Assembly: GCF_026914185.1 (NCBI RefSeq)
Contig: NC_070559.1
Span: forward strand, 5,873,501-5,937,500
DNA: 64,000 nucleotides
From: Puccinia triticina
Lineage: Eukaryota > Basidiomycota > Pucciniomycetes > Pucciniales > Pucciniaceae
Direction: 5' to 3'
Shown here: positions 46,258 through 56,097 of the stretch, piece by piece
Numbering within the stretch: position 1 is the stretch's first letter
Layout of the letters: each line of letters opens with the position of its first letter
Translations under genes and position numbers: made by a program
The notes under the pieces: model-generated
What the model was told of the DNA's origin: nothing
Database searches by the model: none
The model's input: the letters and a program-made list of their open reading frames with translations, nothing else

Positions 46258-48029
46258 ATGTAAATAGATTCAATCAAGTATAAAATTATTTATTCTAGCT
46301 CATCAAGTGGGCAACACCTTTAACCTGGCTTGAGATCTTTTGATGTCAGAAACTCATACTCAAATCTATCACCTTGCATCTCATTAACTCCTGAAAGTGC
46401 CCACCCTCCATAGTCAAATCACCTGTTCAAAATCAACCCAAAAGTTTTTCTTCTCTGCTCGCTGCATTTTAAACTTAAATTTTCAAGTCAATTGCATTTT
46501 ATGTCTCCCATTCCAGGAAATGTCAAAATAAACCTTCCCAGAAGTTAGTTTCTTGAGTAACAATTCAAATTTATGTTAAGTCATGTGAACTGTGTTTAAA
46601 AGTCATCATATTTATTGTTGTGTTGTAGTGCTAACTGTGCCAAATGAAAAATGTTATTGATACCTAAATCATTGTCATTGAATTCCAATTCTACTAATCA
46701 GTTCAGATTGGGAATACATATGAGTATTTAATTAATTAGAAATAAACTGAACCCAACCGGTCAATGGATGTCACAACTTGAAAGCAAAGTTTCATGTTGA
46801 CCAGACATTAAAACAAAGAACATCATGCTATTCTCCTTTGTCTCATTGATTAGAGCCTGAGGGTAATTACAAATGTACTTGGAGACTTGCAAAAAATGTT
46901 ATTCACTCTGATGGTGACGCCAGGCCTATCAGATGGACCATTGTAACTCAGATATTCAGGGTTTGATACAGCAAATAATGGCGGAGGCCTATCCCAGGTT
47001 GAACAGGATGAATGACAATGTCATGATTTCCCCGCTGAACAACACGATAAGGTAGGTGTGAGCTGGCAGGCCGGAGGAAAAAGAGGCGGGCGGTTGGCGA
47101 CATCAAAGAGGGTGACAAAAACGTTCACATGTTCCATCAGCAGCTATATCTAGATAACACATGCGCAAGAGTTAGAAATAGTAGAAGTCAAGAGAGAGGT
47201 CAGTGTCCGGGGCCGTGGCCAACAGCAGCACTCGCCGAGCCGGGGAGCAGAGAGCTATTTGAGGGCAATGTCGGCGGCGTCAGGCGCTGCCAAGATGATC
47301 CGGGAGACGCTCAAACTAATGCTGCGCCACCAGGCGGCCGAGAATTGGACCAACACGGGCGTGGATTACAGAACTTGTCAGGACCTCAGGCACAAGCTCG
47401 CCGAGCCTGGCGATCTCCTTTTGTTCACTGTGGCGAGCTTCTCAAACTTGATCTCCAACTCGGTGGGCACTTCTAGCCCGGAATAGGTCGATAGCCCGGA
47501 ATAGGTCGAGAAGCTTTTGATGAAGAGGTCGGGGAGGACCACGGAGTCGGCCTCTTCTTTATCACTTTAATTGAGCACTTGGATATAGATCTTCCAGAAG
47601 AAAAGGGGTTAAATGAATCCAGGGGTCAGTAGTGAAAGAAAGAGAGGGGGGAGACGGACCTGGAATCTGAGTTTGTTGAATATTTTCAGCTCTGGGGTTC
47701 TGGGACCATTTCTGGATCAGGGACGAGAGGCAGGAAACCTTCGCCTTGTTACCAAAATTAGATACGGTTTGATTTGCGGGTTTCTGTCTAAACAGACCGC
47801 CGGAGGCCGCATTGTTGTTGCTGTCCGCCAGTGTTGGGTGCCGGGGCTTGTTCCAAGTGTCTTGGAGGGCAACACGGTTTTGGGGCCCTGGTAATTTTGG
47901 AGCCGATGTTCTTCAAAGCTGTATTTTTTGTGCGCGTGGGAGTGACTGAATTGAAGGTAGATTTTGAGCTAGGGGTGGATTCATTCTTGGCCAAAGTTAA
48001 GGGCGCCAGGGCGAGGTCGGGCTGGGCTA
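46258..48029. other. Intergenic, no confident gene
   Basis: AT-rich to about 46900, then GC-richer. An open frame at 47259-47486 (LRHQAAENWTNTGVDYRTCQ) has coding-like composition but no recognised domain. It could be a remnant exon of a gene related to the kinase fragment that follows, but I cannot show this. Confidence 0.35.
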
Positions 48030-48245
48030 GTGATGAAGAATAGCGACGGCGAACGGCTGCTGGTCTACCAAATCCCCGGGATACTCGAGCAGCTGTACCG
48101 TCTGGCACAGATCGTCAGTAAGCTGGCCCGGTACCGGTTCTATGCCGCCAGTCTCCTGTTCATCTACGACGGGGACCAGGCCACTCAACAGGCCTACCAG
48201 GAAGATTTTTGCCGCAAACAATCCGCCCCTCTTCGCCGAGTTAGT
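48030..48245 (+). pseudogene. Inositol polyphosphate kinase (Kcs1-like) fragment
   Basis: One open stretch has ERLLVYQIPGILEQLYRLAQ followed by RYRFYAASLLFIYDGD, matching the C-terminal part of inositol polyphosphate/hexakisphosphate kinases, where the helix ends in the SSLLFIYDG-type strand. The preceding substrate-binding P-x-x-x-D-x-K-x-G region and the later D-F-A metal-binding motif were not found nearby, so the gene appears truncated on both sides. Downstream the frame continues without similarity. It could be a decayed gene broken up by transposons or a captured exon. Confidence 0.6.
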
Positions 48246-48790
48246 CGCAAGACGTATGTGCTTGTGCGTGACCTATGGAGTGCGGGTGGTGTGCAACCGG
48301 GGGTAGTGAGCGAGGCGGTTGAGTTACTGGTGGACGTGCGCAGGACAAAAACCAAGTTATGCTCACATGGGCGTGGTGTGGATGTAGGTCAGTGAGCAGG
48401 GCGGAATCCCAATGCTGCTGTTGTGGTATGTTCCTGTGTGCCTGGCGGTTGGGGTGGAGGTTCGTGACGACTGAGGAAGTGTATGGGGAGTGGCTTGGCC
48501 CTGTTGCGGTTACAGCAGGCAAGGGTATGGTAACGGTTTGGGGCGGGGGAGCTCACCTGTATCACAGAGGATAGGGGAGGATCGTGAGTGGGTTGTGCGG
48601 CTGGCGGTGGGACGGGAATCTTCCTGGCCAACGAGGTGATGTACAGGGCAAGAAGAGCCAGGCCATTGAGCTGATTGAATAAGACCCAACTTGAGGCTTC
48701 TGCAGCGAATTCGGGTTTGGCTCCAGGGTGAGGGCTTGAGGTCTACAGGGATAGTGAGGAAGAAAATATTGGCCAACAATCCAACTGTAA
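48246..48790. other. Intergenic, no supported gene
   Basis: GC-moderate sequence downstream of the kinase fragment. Overlapping frames on both strands lack support. Confidence 0.35.
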
Positions 48791-49746
48791 GGCCCCAATT
48801 ATAAACAACTTTTGAAATTTTATTCAAACATATTTCCGTTTGTTTTGAAGGTCAGTTATAACTTGATCATAGTTAAATACAGGTTTTCAAAAGTCTTTTT
48901 GAGCTCAAAAGACCTCAACGAGGACTTTTGAAATCAAATTTTGCTAAAATTTGCTAATACATATGATTACAGGTCTCAATACACCGTATGAGCTCCTGTA
49001 CCATATAATCTTGATGGTCCCATGCTTTTCAATCAACTATGTACACATCTGCCTGCCCAAATTGGGATCCTGGTATCCACGACCCATTGTTCCATCCCCT
49101 CCCCACGTGAACGTCTGGTCCCTGGACCAACAGCCGCTGGCCCGACCTCGCGCAGGGGCACTATATTGGGACCCTTGTCAAAGGAGTCCCCGGGTGTAGG
49201 GACAGCCCTCCAGGCGGGGCCCCTCGGCCCCTCTTTCAAGAGGCTTGGTTTAGCTAGACCTCAGGTGGTGTTGGCTTTACTTTTGCGCACTGTAGTGCAA
49301 CACCCAGACAAAAACATCTGCAGTTGCTGTGGATGTAGCGCCAACAAGCTTGTCTGGGTGTCACAATATGTTATTTGTCAGACTTGTCCCAGCTCTTTGA
49401 CCGTCTTGCTAAAGCTGGAACAGAAGGTGCACGGGGACAGGTTGCTGAAGGTGCCCGGGCTGAGGCCGCTGGGCGAGGTCGACAGATTATAGGCATCCGT
49501 CCGACGCAAGCCCGCCGACCGGGTTGAAAACCCCGGGAGAGTTCCCATGCCAACTGGTTGCGCCCTAGTAGAGCAGAACAGTTCAGGTGGCCAGTATTCC
49601 TGTAGGTGCGCACCTGGTTTATAATTGACCGGGTTTTGAATCACTTTTGAAACCCTGTATGTAACTATAAACAAGTTACAACCGGGCTTCAAAACAAGCA
49701 GAAATATATTTGAATAAAATTTCAAAAGCTGTTTATAATTGGGGCC
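48791..49746. mobile_element. Harbinger-type non-autonomous element, 956 bp
   Basis: TIRs start GGCCCCAATTATAAACA and stay similar for about 60 bp (TTTTGAAATTTTATTCAAA). They are flanked by TAA at 48788-48790 and 49747-49749. The interior is unrelated, GC-richer DNA with no transposase, so it may have captured sequence. Confidence 0.85.
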
Positions 49747-50430
49747 TAACTTTTGCGGAGAACTTTGCTTGGCAGTACAACTGAGTGGGAATACATATTG
49801 AGAAGAAAAAAAGTACATACATAGCATGTTTAGTGGCGGTGGTCATGGTCCCCGTGGTGCTAACAATGTGAAGAACTCAGTCCAAATCTCAAGAGCAGGG
49901 TCTGGTTGGGAATGGCAAGCTGGTCAACACGCGCGGGTGCAGAAGCGAGAAATTGTCTGCCATCGTGTATAAAAGGCAGGGCTTGGTGTTCATCATCACC
50001 CCCAGGGCGTCCTCTGCCGCTGTACTTCCAGCGTGCGGTTCGCCCTCAACCCCCTCCGCTGTTGCACTTGCTCAGTTTGAGGGGCTCTACTCGGTGGCCC
50101 CCCTTTGCATAATGCCTTCAATGCGGCGCGCTGGGGGTCATCCTCTCACCATTTTTTAACCCTGCTAGACAGGGATGGATGGTGGGCCATGGTGCATCAG
50201 CTTGCTGATGTTGGGTGGCTGGGTGCAGGTTATTCCTCTGTTTTTGGTTGTTTTAATATTGTGGTTCTTTTGTTGATTTTGGCATTTGTAGAGGGAAAAC
50301 CCTTCATCTTTTTTTCCTGGAGGTTGTAAAGGGGAAACCCTTGATTTTTTTTTGTGATTTTTGAAGATTTGTAGGGGAAACCCTTGAAGTTTTATTTTGT
50401 GATTCAGAGGCTTTAATAAACTTGGATAAT
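49747..50430. other. Intergenic, no supported gene
   Basis: No gene. A short motif GGGGAAACCCTTGA occurs two to three times at about 50290-50390. Confidence 0.4.
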
Positions 50431-50845
50431 CATTTTGAAGGACAAAGCACAGAGTATTTCATCTAGCTGAGGAAGCAAGTTTTCCTCTTCCAATTTAAAC
50501 TCAAATTGCAAAGGGCAACATTTCAAGCTATAGTAAAGACCCACTGAAATTTAATTCAATTTAGTCTTGTATGTCCATTGAAAAAAAGAAATTAGCTACA
50601 TAACTGGTGGTACAAAAAGTGGTACTGCTGATATTCTTCATGAATTTGACAGGGGTACTTGATACTTGGGATTGAAGAAATATACATTCTGTGTACAATC
50701 AAGGTCTCTTGAGAAGATTCATCTTCATTATCTCTGCCTCAGTGGAATTTGGAAGGGGCCAAGCTACGTGTTTTATCTGTGGAAAAGGGATGCTGGGACT
50801 GGTGTTAAGTTTGCTCCTGTTGGCAGCCCTGAATCACGTGCAGCA
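50431..50845. repeat. Segment 2 of dispersed duplication (matches 54129-54545)
   Basis: High similarity including CTTCCAATTTAAACTCAAAT, AAAGACCCACTGAAATTTAA and ATATACATTCTGTGTACAAT. In the other copy it directly follows segment 1 and precedes the effector-like gene. Confidence 0.85.
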
Positions 50846-52127
50846 ACAGTGAAACAAATACAATACATGTATCTGTATCTGCCTGTATTTGTATCTGTTT
50901 TGCACCCAATACTATTTATTTGTATTGTTTTCAAAGACCAATACTATACAAATGTATTCAAACTTTGGTATCTTGTTTCAAATACAGCCCAATACAACAC
51001 CAGGAAAATAAAATAGTCAGTTGATGACAAGTGACATCACACCAGCTCCAGCCACCTACCCACCATCTATCCAATATCTATCCACTATCTACCCCAATCT
51101 CCCAACCATCTCCTCAACTTACAAAATTTACCAAGGAGGTCCTGTTCAGTTTTTGATGAGCCCAACTGATCCTCAGTTCTGTCCTTTGGTACCCAGCTCA
51201 TACTCAGCTTTTTTGCCCAGCTCATACTCAGCTTTTTCACGCAGCTCACTCTTAGAATTGGAAGAAAGCCTTTTGAATAGTCCTTGCCCAGGTGATGCTC
51301 AGCTTTGTACTAGTCCTGGCGCAGCTGATGCTCAGCTTTGTAGCAGTCCTTGCTCAGCCTTTTCCTAGTCCTGTCCCAGCTGATGCTCAGCTTTGACCCA
51401 GTACTGGGCCAGCTGGCCAGCTGATGCTCAGCTTGCTGAGTATCAGCTGAGCCAGGCCAGAGAAAAAGATGGGAATCAGCTTGGACAGAACCAGAGCTGA
51501 AAATCAGCTAGGCTAGGGCCAAAGCTGAGCATCAGATGAGCCACAGCCAAGGCTGAGCATCAGCTGTGCCAGGGCCAAAGATGATCATCAGGTGGCTGGT
51601 GCTAAAGCTGAGCATCAGCTGGGCCAGGGAAACAACTGAGCATCAGCTGATCCAGGGGAAAAACTGAGCATCAGCTGAGCCAGGGTAAAAGCTGAACATC
51701 AGCTGAGCCAGGGTAAAAGCTGAACATAAGCTGGGCCAGGGCCAAAGCTGAGCACCATCTGTTTTTGTCACATTGAGTGCTTTGATCCTGACACCTGTAA
51801 TGTGAGCCCTAGATGTGCTGGTGGAGAGGAGCAGCATTGGAGCAGTGTTGGAGCTGAAAACAAAGCTGTGTCATGTCACTTGCCATCAAGTGACTACTTT
51901 TTTTTCCTGGTGCAAGATACTGTATTTTTACCTTTTTTGATAGTTTTTCTGTATACAGTCCATAGTGGCCAAAAACAAGAAAATCAAGTTTTAATAATTT
52001 ATTGATACAATATGGTATTGTATCTTCAGGCAGATACAATACATTTTTATTTACAATTTTGTATTTTTCAACAGATACAATACACAAGTATCTGAAGATA
52101 CTGTATTGTAGAGTATCTGTTTCACCA
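50846..52127. mobile_element. Non-autonomous element with inverted minisatellite core
   Basis: This block interrupts the duplicated locus. The ends are inverted: CAGTGAAACAAATACAATAC on the left and GTATCTGTTTCACCATTG on the right, followed inward by GTATCTG/CAGATAC-rich DNA. The core (about 51160-51765) is a minisatellite of AGCTGATGCTCAGCTTTG units. The units point one way in the left half and the opposite way (GCTGAGCATCAGCTG) in the right half, making a large palindrome. No gene. Confidence 0.65.
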
Positions 52128-52129
52128 TT

Positions 52130-52675
52130 GCATACAGGCTGCCAAGTAGGATTCCCTTGTAACTGTAAAAGGAGATTTGGTTAGACTTTTTGCGGTGCCC
52201 TGACGGCAAAGTCAACATATGCACAACCCATCAGCCCCCAAAAATTGATCAGTCAAGTTGGAAATTGAATGGCAAGGGGTTGTATACGCACTTGGGTTGT
52301 TTTAAGCTTCCCAACATCACAACAACTTAACAGATGCTCGCTCGAGCAGGCAATTCTACCTATTTCTTTGTCAATGTTAGGTGGTAGAGCCAATACTTCA
52401 GACACAGAATACAATTCAAAAGATTTAATTGCGTGATCAATCACATTTATCTTTATCAACAAGAGAAGTTTATTCACCTGTGGCAGCCTTGGTCTCTACG
52501 TCAGATTTCTTGAAGCAAATGATTCCATAACGTGATCCAGTATTCATGCATGGAAGTTTGATGGCCTCTGCTGAGATGGTGGCAAGCAAAAATATGGCTG
52601 CAGAGGACAAGAGCATTACGGATCTGATGACTTTTTCTAAAAATAAACAATTCAAGAAGATTGAAGGACAAGGTA
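52130..52675. repeat. Segment 3 of dispersed duplication (matches 54546-55075)
   Basis: Contains the small secreted-protein gene. Shared blocks include GGGGTTGTATACGCACTTGG and TGATCCAGTATTCATGCATG. Confidence 0.9.
52253..52616 (-). CDS. Small cysteine-rich secreted protein, effector-like
   Basis: Proposed CDS complement(join(52253..52395, 52478..52616)), 282 nt including TGA, 93 residues, with phase preserved over an 82-bp intron (GTGAAT...GAAG). The N-terminus MLLSSAAIFLLATISAEA is a clear signal peptide with a plausible cut before IKLPC. The mature part is about 75 residues with five cysteines: KLPCMN, GIICFK, RIACSS and a CC pair in LLSCCDV. Short, cysteine-bearing, lineage-restricted secreted proteins are typical candidate effectors in rust fungi. 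The CC pair is also common in rust secreted families. The intron acceptor GAAG is weak; the paralogue has CTAG at this position. No function can be assigned. Confidence 0.7.
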
Positions 52676-52697
52676 GCTTTGAGGGACGCTGATATGT

Positions 52698-52812
52698 ACT
52701 CCTCTCAATGAACGGCACTGAACCGGTCATTGAGAGGAGTGAACACCCCCTCAATGACCGTCAATTTCTGCCACATGCACACATGTGCTGGCCGGTCATT
52801 GGGGGAGTGTGT
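52698..52812. repeat. Short hairpins upstream of the secreted-protein gene
   Basis: CCTCTCAATGAACGG with CCGGTCATTGAGAGG, then CCCTCAATGACCG with CCGGTCATTGGGGGAG. Same stem type as at 41.1 and 43.2 kb. It lies about 80-200 bp upstream of the start codon on the minus strand, so it could affect that gene's promoter. It is absent upstream of the paralogue. Confidence 0.75.
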
Positions 52813-52989
52813 AACTCCGCTCAATGGCCTGTGCCGGCCATCTGCACGGGGGCTGGGGCATACGGACCGGGAGCTGCTGCCCTCAAACTTTCTTTTTGAG
52901 GGGCTGCATACCCAACTGCTTAAGTTTTGGCAGGTCAAAATTCCCCGGGGTGGGTTATTGGGGCAGGGGGAGCTTATTTCTTGGATTAA

Positions 52990-53227
52990 TATTATAAAAA
53001 AATTTACATGATGGAGGACACCTCCAAAATATCCAAGATTCTTTGGAGGGTGCAAGCAAGACCCCCTCTTTTGATCCATCAAAAAAAAATCCAGAAAAAC
53101 TCCCTCCTTCTTTTGGGGGAAGTCGCTGTGCACAAAGTAATTTTTGGCTTGCGCCCACAGCGGGCTCAACATCAGGGGACGGTCCATTCTGTGCGCAAAG
53201 AGTTTTTCTCTGCTGCGCAAAGTAGGT
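52990..53227. repeat. Truncated relative of the 45.5-kb foldback
   Basis: The right terminus matches the foldback arm (CTACTTTGCGCAGCAG and CTCTTTGCGCAC on the minus strand). The other arm is missing or too divergent to recognise. Confidence 0.5.
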
Positions 53228-53734
53228 CCAATAGTTTATTATATATTAAGACTTGTGGTTCTTAATGTCTAGACGTGTAGATCTAGAAAAACTTCTTTAC
53301 TGTTTGAGACATGTAGATTCTCAAGTGTTGAGACGTGTAGTTCTCTCCTAAAGTTGTATTGTAGCTGTCACAAGTGTGACAGGTTATTCTAGTTTAAGTA
53401 ATACTCTGACGTCATAGTCATAAATCATTGAGTCAGAGCACATTCTTCTGTTGACCACCCTCAGGAATTCATCAAGAGAATCAAGTCACCAGCTCCTCTT
53501 TCAAAATTCTCTCCTCTCACCCTTGGAAGGCAACAACGGGTCTCAAATTCTAACAATTAAGATCAGTATAGATTGCACTGACATGACCGTGGTCTTTGAA
53601 TGAAGATCAGACCAACATCAAACCAACTTTGAACCAGTATCTAAAAAGGATCAGACCAAACCTTTGCATGAATTTTGCAAATTCGCTTGTAAACAGGTGC
53701 TGAGCAAACGTCTGTGGTGAGAATGAAACATAAT
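53228..53734. other. Intergenic with AGACGTGTAG repeats
   Basis: AGACGTGTAGAT-like motifs recur three times at about 53271-53345. The stretch resembles the edge of an LTR, but boundaries and a target duplication are not clear. No gene. Confidence 0.4.
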
Positions 53735-55075
53735 TTCTCCCAGATCATTTATTTTCAGTGTTTAAAATGTGTAAAAATGGGAATTTACTCCTCAATTACA
53801 ATTTGTATTGAGATATGCTCATTACACTGGTTTGAGATATGGCTAACAAGGGGTTTTGAATTTTTCTATTACTTTTCTGTTTCAATGTTAACTTTAAATG
53901 GGGACATCAAAAAATTAATTCTTCAATCAGACATAGTATTTTATGCTTAGTTCTTCCAAATACAAAAGAATTTGAGCCTAGAAGACTTGTGCTGAAGCTG
54001 TGTGGATAGAAACAAGCTAAAACAACCTTCACTTCAAAATACTATATAGTTTAACACAAATGATTTTTGCCCTTTTTCCTCTCCAAATAGCCTCATAATT
54101 AGGAGTCTTCTAGATTGTATTTCAATTTATTTTGAAGAACAAAGCAGATGATTTTTCATCTAGCTGAAGAAGCAAATTTTCCTCTTCCAATTTAAACTCA
54201 AATTGCAAAGAGCAACATTTCAAGTTATAGTAAAGACCCACTGAAATTTAATTCAATTTAGTCTTGTGTGCTCATTGAGAAAAGGGAAATTAGCTACATA
54301 ACTGGCGGTACAAAAAGTGGTGCTGTTGAAATTCCTCATGGATTTTACAGGCGCACTTGATACTTGAGATTGAAGAAATATACATTCTGTGTACAATCAT
54401 TAAGGTCTCTTGAGGAAGATTCCTCTGCATTCTCTCTGCCTCATTGGAATGTGGAAGAGGCAAAGCTACTTATGTTATCTGCGGACAAGAGAGGCCGGGA
54501 CTGGTATTAAGTTTGCTCCTGTGGCAAGCCCCACTTCAAGTACAGGCTGCCAGGTAGGAATCCCTTGTAACTGTGAAAGCAGCTTGAGTCATACCTTTTG
54601 CGACGCCCTGATGGGTAATTTAACATATGCACAACCCATCAGCTCCCAAAAAGTTGATCAGTCAAGTCGGAAATTTGAATGGCAAGGGGTTGTATACGCA
54701 CTTGGGTTGTTTTAAGGGTCTCAATAGCACAGCAACTCAACAGCTGCTCGCTCGAGCATTCGATTCTTGACTTTTCTTTGTTAATGCTGAGCGGTAGAGC
54801 CAATACTAGACATAGAATACGATTAACAAGATTGAATTGGCTGATCAATCTTGATCAACATGACATTTACTCACCTGTGGCAGCTTTGGTGTCTATGTAG
54901 ATCAGATTTCTTAAAGCAAACTATTCCATTACGTGATCCAGTATTCATGCATGGAAAGCGATCTGCTGAGATGACATTGGCGGCAAGCAAAAAGATGGAT
55001 GCAGAGCGCAAGAGCATGATGGATCTGATGACTTTCTTATGAAAATAAATGTTTCAAGAAGATTGAAGGACGACG
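53735..55075. repeat. Contiguous copy of the dispersed duplication
   Basis: About 1.34 kb that matches, in order, 44388-44772, 50431-50845 and 52130-52675. It shows the uninterrupted arrangement, so the other copy was split by later insertions. Confidence 0.85.
54639..55017 (-). pseudogene. Frameshifted paralogue of the small secreted protein
   Basis: ATG at 55017 gives MLLRSASIFLLAANVISADR, again a signal peptide, then FPCMNTGSRNGIVCFKKSD. A 4-bp insertion then shifts the frame relative to the 52.6-kb gene, leading to a stop at the intron donor (AGGTGAG). The second exon (after TCTAG) would read LALPLSINKEKSRIECSSEQ and LLSCCAIETLKTT to a TGA at 54639. Splice sites look sound (GTGAGT, CTAG). 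Probably inactive, or encoding a shorter protein. Confidence 0.65.
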
Positions 55076-56097
55076 CAGTCTCCAAAAAGGATCAATCAAG
55101 GGCTTCTGTAGGTCAAGTTTGGTGATGTTGAGCAAGTCGTCATTGACGACTTGCTCAAGAACACACCATTTAGATTGGGGGTTAATAAATGTACCTGGTT
55201 TTTCTGCATTTGTACCCGGTTTTTGTGTACCCCCTTTTCCGCGTACGTACCCGGTTTTTTTCTACTCATTTCTACGCGACGCAAATAGGCTTAAAATTCA
55301 TCTACAATCCTGAAAAGAATTATCATGCATTTGAAATGCCAAAAAAGCAACTTTAAGTGATTTAATTAATTTTTTGGCATACCCCCTTTTCCCAAGTGTG
55401 TACTAAGGGAATATCTTTTTTGTTACATGTACCAGGGTTCCAAAGAATTGAGGGAACACTTAAACATGCATTTGAAGCTTCCTTTGAAATTTTTGAGAGA
55501 AAAAAATAGGTACATGGCAGGTACGTGGTGTACTTAGTAGGAAAATGACTGCTACCTGTATAACTTTTTTGTTACACATTTAAAGAGTCTAAAAATTTCA
55601 GAAATGTTTCTATGGTGTATATTCTGTGCGCCATTGAATTTATAGCAATGGGGTAAAGTCCAAACATGATATATAGGGGGGCCAGGCAGCCTTAATAGGA
55701 AAAATCTGGCTAATTGAATATTTTTTTGGATAAATTTCCCAGAAGTCTAATGCAGGGGTTATGTAATGATGTATATTCTCTGCGCTCTGAAAATTTTGGC
55801 AATATTGGTACCTCACAGAACATCAGATAAGGGGTGCGCATTCCAGTTGCAAGCCCCCCTTGGACGAAGCTGACCTGAGAGGGGTTCCGGTCGACGTGGA
55901 GTCTCGGAGAGCTTCCTATCGGAGGGTGGAAGCCGAGCCGGTTTGAGGCAACAGTTGTCCAGAGCCCGCCGGCAGATGTCGGCCCCGGCTGTAAATATGC
56001 AACTCTCGCCGGTGCGGTGGCTTCTCGGCTCCCACTGCGCAGCCTCCAGGAGACAATAACCTCTCACACATCACCCCAGGCCGAAGCGTCGAGCACC
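55076..56097. other. Intergenic, upstream of transporter gene
   Basis: No gene is supported. A motif GTACCCGGTTTTT is repeated three times at about 55190-55262. The last 250 bp are GC-rich and should include the transporter promoter. Confidence 0.4.

Noticed and set aside
47129..47486. Protein-coding gene of 75-115 codons
   Set aside because: Two overlapping frames, no domain, no exon partners. Mentioned only as possible remnant.
53322..53556. Second solo LTR (TGTTGAGACG...TCTAACA)
   Set aside because: End motifs are plausible but no flanking duplication or second copy was found.
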